Source: Pseudomonadota bacterium
GTDB lineage: Bacteria; Pseudomonadota; Alphaproteobacteria; Sphingomonadales; Sphingomonadaceae
Reading direction: 5' to 3'
Assembly (NCBI GenBank): GCA_029550345.1
Contig: JAKPHK010000068.1
Coordinates: forward strand, 1-64,000
DNA: 64,000 bases
The notes beneath the pieces were generated by a model that was given only the letters and a program-made list of their open reading frames with translations, was not told the DNA's origin and searched no databases. Positions 30,155 to 38,647 of this stretch are shown in pieces (the first letter of the stretch is position 1; every line of letters begins with the position of its first letter). Made by a program: the position numbers and the translations under genes.

Positions 30155-30709
30155 ATGAGTTTGTGGAACTGGTTGGTCGCCATCTCGGCCGCAGTAAGCC
30201 CTGAGGCAGCAACCTCTGAGCACGCTGTATCTGCGCAGCCAAGCGATCCGATGACGGAAGCGCCTGACCTTGCTATCCCCCGAGCGGTTAATGGGCTTTC
30301 GCTCAAGACACAGCTCAATGATCAGACATGGCGACAAGGCTCGTCAAGCTGGAGCGTTGACCTAGACCGGGGGGTGATCGAGTTCGAAAATCCGAACGGC
30401 TGGCACATCACTGCGCCCGTGCAGGTGATCGGCACTTACGACACCCGCGATGGCACGTTTATGTGGGGCTGGGATCACCCGTCGGTACCGGACCATTCCG
30501 CACAGGCGGCGAAACGTGTTCTTGAGTATGGCAGCCGGCATGGAATCGAGCCGATAAAGACCCGGTTGGTTTCGATCTCGGAACAGCAGGCGTGGGAATA
30601 TACTGCTTTGGCCGATTATCTTTCGGGTGGGAACGGAGCCTATCGCGGCCGGGTGGGAACGACCCTCGTTTTCATGACCTTCGGCGAGGTGACGATCTCA
30701 AAGGATTGA
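30155..30709 (+). CDS. DUF6882-like hypothetical protein, 184 aa
   Basis: Not firmly recognised; the central block GTYDTRDGTFMWGWDHPSVP followed by AKRVLEYG and the late AWEYTALADYLSG resemble DUF6882-type proteins that carry a conserved F-x-W-x-W-x-x-P-S motif. The N-terminus (MSLWNWLVAISAAVSPEA) may be a short signal sequence or anchor. It follows the previous hypothetical gene by 52 bp in the same direction and precedes hrcA by 48 bp, so it could be transcribed with either. Function unknown. Confidence 0.6.
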   Translation: MSLWNWLVAISAAVSPEAATSEHAVSAQPSDPMTEAPDLAIPRAVNGLSLKTQLNDQTWRQGSSSWSVDLDRGVIEFENPNGWHITAPVQVIGTYDTRDGTFMWGWDHPSVPDHSAQAAKRVLEYGSRHGIEPIKTRLVSISEQQAWEYTALADYLSGGNGAYRGRVGTTLVFMTFGEVTISKD

Positions 30710-30716
30710 GGCAACT

Positions 30717-30738
30717 GCGATGTTGCGGGTGACATCGC
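30717..30738. promoter_or_regulatory. inverted repeat just upstream of hrcA
   Basis: Perfect 7-bp arms GCGATGT and ACATCGC flank the 8-bp spacer TGCGGGTG; the element ends 19 bp before the hrcA ATG. It is not a CIRCE element (TTAGCACTC-N9-GAGTGCTAA). It could be an operator or a leader hairpin near the ribosome-binding site. Confidence 0.3.
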
Positions 30739-30757
30739 TGGCAGCCATATTCTGACC

Positions 30758-31801
30758 ATGCCTGGCCCCCCGATCACAGAGCTGAACAGCCGCACCCGCG
30801 AGATTTTCCGGTTGGTGGTCGAAGGCTATCTCGCCACCGGACAGGCGGTGGGATCAAAGACGCTTGCCAGTTCCGCCCCGCTGAACCTTTCGCCTGCCTC
30901 GATCCGGTCCGTGCTGCATGAGCTGGAGGGGCTCGGGCTTCTGGCCGCTCCGCACACATCCGCCGGGCGCCTGCCGACCGAACAGGGGCTGCGGCTGTTC
31001 GTTGACGGGATCATGCAGGTGGCCGAACCCAGTCAGGAAGAGCGCGCCGCAATCGAGCGCAGCGTCGCGCAGCCAGGCCCGATCGAAGCCGCGCTGGAGG
31101 CGACTTCGGCGCTGCTTTCCAACCTCTCTTCAGCCGCGGGGGTGGTGATGGTTCCGCGCCACGAGCCACGGCTGGCCCACTTGCAACTGGTTGCGCTGGC
31201 TCCGGATCGGGCGCTGGCGGTGCTGGTCGGTACCGACGGCGCGGTTGAGAACAGGGTTGTACCATTATCGCCGGGCGTACCGGCATCGGCGCTGGAACAG
31301 GCCTCCAATTATATCTCCGCGCATCTTGGCGGGCGGACTCTGGCCGAAGCGGTCAGAGCGATCCGGGCCGAGATTGCTGGCGGAAAGAGCGCGCTTGATG
31401 CCGCCAGCCGCGATCTGGTTGAGCGCGGCCTTGCGGTGTGGAGCGAAGATGCGGTGCAGCGCCGGGTACTGATCGTGCGCGGGGCATCGAACCTGCTCGA
31501 TGACAGCGCAATGACCGATCTTGAACGGGTCCGTCAGCTGCTCGACGATCTGGAAAACAAGCAGTCGGTCGCCGATCTGCTCGATTCGGCGCGCGAGGCG
31601 CAGGCGACCCGGATTTTCATCGGGGCGGAGAACCGGCTGTTTGCGCTTTCAGGCTCATCGGTGATTGCTTCACCCTATCGCGATCGCGACGGAAAAGTGG
31701 TTGGTGTGGTCGGCGTTATCGGCCCGACGCGGTTGAATTATGCCCGGCTCGTCCCCATGGTGGATTTCACAGCCCAGTCATTGGGCAAATTGATCGGATA
31801 G
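30758..31801 (+). CDS. hrcA: heat-inducible transcription repressor HrcA
   Basis: A 347-residue repressor with N-terminal winged helix (AVGSKTLASSAPLNLSPASIRS at 27-48, reported as blocks AVGSKTLA and LSPASIRSVLHELEGLGLL), then PHTSAGRLPTEQGLR and the C-terminal GAF-like dimerisation domain. HrcA binds CIRCE and represses chaperonin genes; activity depends on GroEL. No CIRCE occurs upstream of hrcA, grpE or dnaK in this window, so its main target (probably groESL) lies elsewhere. grpE follows 18 bp downstream. Confidence 0.94.
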   Translation: MPGPPITELNSRTREIFRLVVEGYLATGQAVGSKTLASSAPLNLSPASIRSVLHELEGLGLLAAPHTSAGRLPTEQGLRLFVDGIMQVAEPSQEERAAIERSVAQPGPIEAALEATSALLSNLSSAAGVVMVPRHEPRLAHLQLVALAPDRALAVLVGTDGAVENRVVPLSPGVPASALEQASNYISAHLGGRTLAEAVRAIRAEIAGGKSALDAASRDLVERGLAVWSEDAVQRRVLIVRGASNLLDDSAMTDLERVRQLLDDLENKQSVADLLDSAREAQATRIFIGAENRLFALSGSSVIASPYRDRDGKVVGVVGVIGPTRLNYARLVPMVDFTAQSLGKLIG

Positions 31802-31819
31802 AATGGGTTTTTGACTGAG

Positions 31820-32386
31820 ATGAGCGACGACAAGCAACCGCAGGCCGACCCGGCGGTAGAAGCAGAGCTGGCCGGGGTTCCCGACGAATTGTTGGAAAAG
31901 GCCGAAAACAAGCTGGACGAGGCGCTCGACCGGCTGCGCGAAGATCTGGAAGCGGCAAAGCAGGAAGTGCTTTACGCCAAGGCCGAAACCCAGAACGTGC
32001 GGCGCCGTCTGGAAAAGGACGTGGCCGACACCCGGACCTATGCTGCCAGTTCCTTTGCGCGCGATATGCTGAGTGTGGCGGACAACCTCTCGCGTGCGCT
32101 CGATGCCGTACCGGTAGAGCTGCGCGAGGATGAAAAGCTGAAAGGCCTGGTCGCCGGGATCGAAGCCACCGCGCGTGAGCTGGACAAGGTGTTCGGCCTG
32201 CATGGCATTACCCGCATCGCCGCCAAGGGCCTTCCGCTCGATCCCAATCAGCATCAGGCGATGCTTGAGGTGCCGAGCGCCGACGCCGAACCGGGCACCG
32301 TGCTGCAAGAACTGCAGGCCGGCTACATGATCAAGGACCGGCTGCTGCGCCCGGCGATGGTGGCGGTGGCAAAGAAGGGGGAATAG
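31820..32386 (+). CDS. grpE: nucleotide exchange factor GrpE
   Basis: A 188-residue co-chaperone that releases ADP from DnaK. The long N-terminal coiled coil (about 25-90) is followed by the C-terminal beta domain with GLPLDPNQHQAMLEV and VLQELQAGYMIKDRLLRPA. The start ATG at 31820 is preferred to a TTG three codons earlier. It forms an operon with hrcA and is separated from dnaK by about 3 kb of accessory genes. Confidence 0.94.
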   Translation: MSDDKQPQADPAVEAELAGVPDELLEKAENKLDEALDRLREDLEAAKQEVLYAKAETQNVRRRLEKDVADTRTYAASSFARDMLSVADNLSRALDAVPVELREDEKLKGLVAGIEATARELDKVFGLHGITRIAAKGLPLDPNQHQAMLEVPSADAEPGTVLQELQAGYMIKDRLLRPAMVAVAKKGE

Positions 32387-32454
32387 GGATTCACCCGTTC
32401 CGACATCTAGCCCATACCCTGCTTGGCGCGGCAGTCTGTGCAGTACCCGGCGCA

Positions 32455-33096
32455 TTGCTTGCGCAGCAGGCCACTGAACCTCCTGTTCCGACCGGCTGGA
32501 AAGTAGATCTCAGTGCATCGGGTGATCTGACTGGTGACGGTCAACCCGATGTGGCTGTGGTGATTCGATCGACCGACGCCAACCTGATCCAATCAAACGA
32601 CGGATTGGGCCAGGAGCGGCTCGACACAAACCCGCGGCGATTGTTGGTGTTCGAACGAGTGAAGGGTGGCTTTCGGCAGATCGCTTCGGCCGACCATCTG
32701 GTTCCGCCTGCCGGAAGCATGGACACCCCTTGCCTGGTCGATCCTTTGGAGGACGGCGGCATCGCGGTGTCACGCGGGGTTTTGTCGGTGGATTTGCGCT
32801 ACTGGACCTCGTGCGGGGGGTGGGGCTCTTCGACCAACAGTTACAAGTTCAGACTGCAGGGTGGACGTTTTCGCCTGATCGGCTTCGATCACATCGAGTT
32901 CATGCGCAATACTGGTGAGGGTGAGAAGATCAGCGTGAACTTCCTGACCCTGCGCATGAAGCGCAATCCCTGGTCGATTGAAAGCTCGGTGGACGGCCCG
33001 GCGCGCTGGAGCCGTATCAGGCCCCAGCGCTATTACCTCGACACCCTGGACATCTCGGAATGCCCGGAAATCGACGACACCACCGCGATGTGTTGA
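32455..33096 (+). CDS. exported hypothetical protein, start uncertain
   Basis: 213 residues from a TTG at 32455. The in-frame sequence upstream, from an ATT codon at 32389, encodes a plausible signal peptide ending GALLAQQ, but no ATG, GTG or TTG occurs in it, so the true start is unclear; initiation at ATT (32389) or CTG (32419) is conceivable. The mature part begins with D-L-T-G-D-G-Q-P-D-V-A, similar to calcium-binding FG-GAP/VCBS-type repeats, and carries four cysteines, including a C-terminal one. It starts directly after the grpE stop. I do not recognise a family. Confidence 0.62.
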   Translation: MLAQQATEPPVPTGWKVDLSASGDLTGDGQPDVAVVIRSTDANLIQSNDGLGQERLDTNPRRLLVFERVKGGFRQIASADHLVPPAGSMDTPCLVDPLEDGGIAVSRGVLSVDLRYWTSCGGWGSSTNSYKFRLQGGRFRLIGFDHIEFMRNTGEGEKISVNFLTLRMKRNPWSIESSVDGPARWSRIRPQRYYLDTLDISECPEIDDTTAMC

Positions 33097-33104
33097 CCTG
33101 ACGA

Positions 33105-34265
33105 TCAAACCACCTGCGCCGCATTCTCGTCACGGTGCTTTTTCAGATACTTCATGAACGGGGTCCCCCCAGTGCCTACGTCGGGATCATTACCCGGCTG
33201 GGCGCTGGCTTGCTTGTTGATGTAGCTGGCGGCGTATTCGAGGTGCCGGGTACGGAAGCGGGCGACCTGTTCAAGGTTGGCGTTGAACGCGTCCTTGAGG
33301 CTTTGTGAGCCCGATCCGGCAACGAATTCCCGCAGCCGCGACCGCGCCGCCAGATCCTCGATAAAGCGGCGGTGCGGCACCGGGCGATAGTGGTGCAGCT
33401 CGTCCAGAAAGCTCTTCAGCGGATCGTCGCTGTGGGCCACACCGAACAGCGCGTCCATTGCCGGAACGATCGAACTTTGCGACCCGGTCTGGCCGCGTAG
33501 CGCCTGAGGTTTGCCCTGGTATTTTTCCACGCCGTCATAGACCAGCCCGCCGCCCAGCGCCGGATTGTTGGCCCAGCCGTGGATCCAGGGGCGAACCCGG
33601 TTGAAATAGACATAGGGATCGCAGTGTTCGGGCATCCGCCAGAAGATGGCGTAGATCTTTTCCCACGCCTCGTTCATTTCAGCCAGCAGTGCCTCGCAGG
33701 CGTCGGCGTTACCAGCTTCACTGGCAGCGATCAGGCGGACGGCGTTATCAAGCAGCACGCCGGCCTCAAGCTCGATCGCGATGTGGATCAAGACGAACCA
33801 GTTCTCATCCTCGCCGCCGGCGAAGTTCTGGACCATGCGAACATTGTCGAGGCTGAGCGGCGCAGTCTTGTCGATCCGTGCCCAGTTATCGAGCACATAG
33901 CCCGAATAGGGCAAGAGCGGTGCCTGGCCGAGGCGGTCGGCAATCGCGACGATCGGCAGGGCCAGGTTGGCGGGAAGGGCGACCGGAGCTTCCGGTTCAC
34001 CCCAGACATAGGCCTGGACCAGAAACGAATAGCGCACCATCGCCGCGCGGACCTGATCCTCGGGCGCCTCGGCAGCCCAGGCCTCGATCTGCGGATCGGG
34101 CAGGCGATCAAGGTAGTGGCGGATCCGGGTACTGGAAATCAGACCGGACAGGCGTTCGGCCGCCTCGACCACCGGATCAAGGATCGGCGGCAGGGTGATC
34201 TCATCGATTTCGAATGCGGAAAGAAAGCCGCGTTCCCGCGACAGGCCATAGTCTCCCAGGTTCAT
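33105..34265 (-). CDS. indoleamine 2,3-dioxygenase family protein
   Basis: A 386-residue haem dioxygenase-like protein similar to indoleamine 2,3-dioxygenases, which oxidise L-tryptophan to N-formylkynurenine. The proximal haem ligand is likely H341 in RTRHLEYAASYI, close to the position of His346 in human IDO1, and the C-terminal loop GTGGTPFMKYLKKHRD is the family signature. Length fits the family (about 380-400). No kynurenine-pathway neighbour is present. A TTGCAA-based inverted repeat lies just upstream. The substrate could be tryptophan or another indole; bacterial members are poorly characterised. Confidence 0.85.
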   Translation of the reverse strand: MNLGDYGLSRERGFLSAFEIDEITLPPILDPVVEAAERLSGLISSTRIRHYLDRLPDPQIEAWAAEAPEDQVRAAMVRYSFLVQAYVWGEPEAPVALPANLALPIVAIADRLGQAPLLPYSGYVLDNWARIDKTAPLSLDNVRMVQNFAGGEDENWFVLIHIAIELEAGVLLDNAVRLIAASEAGNADACEALLAEMNEAWEKIYAIFWRMPEHCDPYVYFNRVRPWIHGWANNPALGGGLVYDGVEKYQGKPQALRGQTGSQSSIVPAMDALFGVAHSDDPLKSFLDELHHYRPVPHRRFIEDLAARSRLREFVAGSGSQSLKDAFNANLEQVARFRTRHLEYAASYINKQASAQPGNDPDVGTGGTPFMKYLKKHRDENAAQVV

Positions 34266-34305
34266 GCTCTTCTCGTGGTCGGGCGCGGGTTGGGCCGCCC
34301 GTCAT

Positions 34306-34336
34306 GGTTGCAATCGTTACCGTTTCATTTGCAACC
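34306..34336. promoter_or_regulatory. inverted repeat GGTTGCAA-N15-TTGCAACC upstream of the IDO gene
   Basis: Perfect 8-bp arms 21 bp apart (centre to centre of the TTGCAA boxes), i.e. two helical turns. It occupies the 73-bp gap between the HExxH gene and the IDO start and lies 40-71 bp before that start. There is no T-run on the minus strand, so a terminator is unlikely; a binding site for a dimeric or tetrameric regulator is more plausible. Confidence 0.4.
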
Positions 34337-34338
34337 GT

Positions 34339-34845
34339 TCAATCCTCGGTACCGGGGAAGTCCACAAGCCGGTCATAGGCCTTGCGACCTTCAACCCCCG
34401 GGAGTTTCACCCCCTTGCGCAGCAAGAAGGCGTGACGGACGATCTCAGCCTGCTGCTCGATCCCATAACGTTCCAGCGGCCAGCCGGGCTTTAGGCCATA
34501 GTCATAGCGGCGCGAGAACGGCCGGCGCAGGATCAGATACCATCCGCCCCGGCTCTGGACCTGCCAGACGTGGGTCATCTCGTGGATGAAGTGGCCCTGC
34601 AGGTTGAGGCTGGCAGTGCTGAAATCGTCGCAATAGCTGCTCGACTGCGGGTGAAAATGCAAATGCCCGCGCGGGGCCATGGTGACCTTGCGCGGCTGAA
34701 ACGGGAACCACCGCTGCCGCCGGATCGTTACCCGGCTGCAATCGATCGCGCTGCCAAAGATGGACCGGACAAGGGCAACCTCGCCTTCGGTAAGCGGACG
34801 GGTTCCGCCCGCTTCGCAGGTCAGTGGTGGGGATTCCAGGGTCAG
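34339..34845 (-). CDS. HExxH-motif 'vgr-related' protein
   Basis: A 168-residue protein if started at the CTG at 34845, or 113 from the first ATG at 34680. The blocks RPLTEGEVALVRSIFGSAID and HLHFHPQSSSY match a small sphingomonad family annotated as vgr-related. H-E-M-T-H (88-92) followed by VWQVQ is an HExxH zinc-protease-like motif. The N-terminal 55 residues are family sequence, yet the frame has no ATG, GTG or TTG there; CTG overlaps the upstream PCuAC stop (CTGA), mirroring the ATGA overlaps elsewhere. Function unknown; a zinc-dependent role is inferred only from the motif. Confidence 0.72.
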   Translation of the reverse strand: MTLESPPLTCEAGGTRPLTEGEVALVRSIFGSAIDCSRVTIRRQRWFPFQPRKVTMAPRGHLHFHPQSSSYCDDFSTASLNLQGHFIHEMTHVWQVQSRGGWYLILRRPFSRRYDYGLKPGWPLERYGIEQQAEIVRHAFLLRKGVKLPGVEGRKAYDRLVDFPGTED

Positions 34846-35348
34846 TGTTTCATTCCGCCCATCGCACCGGCGCCCATCGCCTCAATCTTGAGCGGAGCGG
34901 AAACCTTGTCCCCGTCGCTGAAGGTGATGGTCATTTCGGTGCTGTCCCCGGCCTTGAGCTTTCCGTCCAGGTCAAAAGCCATCACGTGCAGTCCGCCGCG
35001 CTCAAATTTCATCGCAACCTTGGGCTCCACATCGATCCGATCGACGGGCTTCATTTGGCCACCCATGGTCTGGTGAATCTCGGTCTTGCCGACACCGTCG
35101 ATCGCGACCGACGCGATCGAGACAGTGTTTGCCCCCTGATTGTCGAGCACGAAATAGGCCGCCCCCGGATTACCCGATACCGCAGGGAGCATGAACATTC
35201 CGCTGCTGACCGAAATGCCTTCCTTCGCCTCAGGCGCACCGGTGGCGGCGGGCTTTTCGGCCTCCTTGGCTTCCTTGCTGCAGGCACCCAGAGTCATCAC
35301 GGTCAGACTGGCGGCTAGGGGCAGGGCGAAGCGACGGGCTGCAATCAC
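34842..35348 (-). CDS. PCuAC-type copper chaperone lipoprotein
   Basis: A 168-residue periplasmic protein of the PCuAC (DUF461) family, which delivers Cu(I) to cytochrome oxidase. GTG start at 35348, preceded by AAAGGA. The signal sequence ends in a lipobox L-G-A-C (Cys23), so it is probably a lipoprotein. The copper-binding residues of the H-x-M family motif are visible as H92, M99, H121 and M123. It is translated into the downstream HExxH gene (overlap CTGA). Divergent to dnaK; a long in-frame antisense frame extends into dnaK but is not coding. Confidence 0.86.
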   Translation of the reverse strand: MIAARRFALPLAASLTVMTLGACSKEAKEAEKPAATGAPEAKEGISVSSGMFMLPAVSGNPGAAYFVLDNQGANTVSIASVAIDGVGKTEIHQTMGGQMKPVDRIDVEPKVAMKFERGGLHVMAFDLDGKLKAGDSTEMTITFSDGDKVSAPLKIEAMGAGAMGGMKH

Positions 35349-35430
35349 GGCAAAAGTCCTTTCGGAGCAGTTTGAAATTGCCTGCACCGCTAAACGCTGG
35401 GTGCTCTTGTGCCAAGCAAAACCGCTCCTA

Positions 35431-35444
35431 TATCGCCCCTTGAA
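35431..35444 (+). promoter_or_regulatory. candidate heat-shock (RpoH) promoter -35 region of dnaK
   Basis: TATCGCCCCTTGAA resembles the sigma-32 -35 consensus T-x-T-C-x-C-C-C-T-T-G-A-A (one extra C). A matching -10 (CCTTGCC at about 35459) is weak. It lies about 80 bp before the dnaK ATG. RpoH control of dnaK is known in alphaproteobacteria; this site is a candidate only. Confidence 0.35.
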
Positions 35445-35522
35445 GAGCCGCCGAGCAGCCTTGCCGCATAAGCGGGAGGCGAAACAAGCGGTGTCAACGA
35501 TTGATCCAAGGATGGGGTTCAA

Positions 35523-37439
<1,917 letters not shown>

Positions 37440-37455
37440 CGCAAGCCATGGATAA

Positions 37456-37491
37456 GGCCCGCCGCCGTTGCAACAGCCACGGCGGCGGGCC
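37456..37491 (+). terminator. hairpin between dnaK and dnaJ
   Basis: A perfect 13-bp GC-rich stem (GGCCCGCCGCCGT with ACGGCGGCGGGCC) around a 10-nt loop sits 16 bp after the dnaK stop and is followed by TGTCTGTTG. Without a strong T-run it probably reduces rather than ends transcription, giving more DnaK than DnaJ, or protects the dnaK mRNA 3' end. Confidence 0.5.
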
Positions 37492-37510
37492 TGTCTGTTG
37501 AGGGACGACC

Positions 37511-38647
37511 ATGTCTGTCGAAGCCGACTATTACGAACTGCTCGAAGTCCAGCGCACAGCTGACGATGCGACGATCAAGTCGTCTTACCGCAAGCTGGCC
37601 ATGCGCTGGCATCCTGACAAGAACCCCGGCGATAGCGATGCCGAGGCGCGCTTCAAGGCGATCAGCGAGGCCTATGACTGCCTGAAAGACCCGCAAAAGC
37701 GCGCGGCCTATGACCGCTTTGGTCACGAGGCGTTCAAGCAGGGAATGTCTGGCGGTGGCGGACCGGGCGGCGGCGCGGGCGCGGGCTTTTCCGATCTTGG
37801 CGACATTTTCGAAACGATCTTCGGTTCGGCCTTCGGTGGCGGCGGGCGCCAGCAGGCGCGGCGCGGGGCAGACCTGCGCTATGACATGGAAATCACCCTC
37901 GACGAGGCGTTCCACGGCAAGCAGGCCGAAATCGAGATCGAGGTATCGACCCGCTGCGAACCCTGTGACGGGTCAGGCGCGGAACCCGGCACCGGCACGC
38001 GCCGCTGCAACCTGTGCGGCGGGCATGGCCAGGTTCGCGCCCAGCAAGGGTTCTTCATGGTCGAGCGGACTTGCCCGACCTGCCACGGCCGCGGCGAAGT
38101 GATCGAGAAGCCTTGCCGCAATTGCCGCGGCGAAGGCCGTGTCGATCAGCCGCAAAAGCTCGAAGTGAATATTCCCCCGGGGGTCGATACCGGCACCCGC
38201 ATCCGTCTGGCCGGAAAGGGCGAGGCGGGGCCGTTTGGCTCACCGGCGGGCGATCTTTACATCTTCATCCACATCAAGCGCCATGGCGTGTTCGAGCGCG
38301 AAGGGACCGATCTGATCACCCGAGTGCCGATCGCCTTCACCACCGCCGCGCTGGGCGGAGAGATCGCGATTCCCGGCCTCGACGGCGCGTCGATCGGGAT
38401 CGACATTCCGGCCGGGATCCAGTCCGGCAAACAGCTGCGCAAGCGCGGTGCCGGGATGCCGGTGCTGCAAGGGCGGGGCCGGGGCGATCTGATTGTTGAG
38501 ATCATGGTCGAAACCCCGACCAAGCTCAGCGCGCGCCAGAAAGAGTTGCTGCGCGAGCTTCAGGAAACCGAAACGGGCGAGGAAACACCGCAGTCCAAGG
38601 GGTTCTTTGATCGACTGAAGGATATGTGGGAAGACCTGACCGACTAG
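37511..38647 (+). CDS. dnaJ: co-chaperone DnaJ
   Basis: A 378-residue type I DnaJ: J domain with HPDKNPG (HPD motif, about 34-36), Gly/Phe-rich linker (about 76-110), and a zinc domain with four C-x-x-C-x-G-x-G repeats (CEPCDGSG, CNLCGGHG, CPTCHGRG, CRNCRGEG) at about 153-215, then the substrate-binding C-terminal domain. It stimulates DnaK ATPase. The TAG stop overlaps the TAG of the convergent patatin-like gene (CTAG). Confidence 0.97.
   Translation: MSVEADYYELLEVQRTADDATIKSSYRKLAMRWHPDKNPGDSDAEARFKAISEAYDCLKDPQKRAAYDRFGHEAFKQGMSGGGGPGGGAGAGFSDLGDIFETIFGSAFGGGGRQQARRGADLRYDMEITLDEAFHGKQAEIEIEVSTRCEPCDGSGAEPGTGTRRCNLCGGHGQVRAQQGFFMVERTCPTCHGRGEVIEKPCRNCRGEGRVDQPQKLEVNIPPGVDTGTRIRLAGKGEAGPFGSPAGDLYIFIHIKRHGVFEREGTDLITRVPIAFTTAALGGEIAIPGLDGASIGIDIPAGIQSGKQLRKRGAGMPVLQGRGRGDLIVEIMVETPTKLSARQKELLRELQETETGEETPQSKGFFDRLKDMWEDLTD

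Noticed and set aside
35349..35522. CIRCE element upstream of dnaK
   Set aside because: No TTAGCACTC/GAGTGCTAA arms are present.
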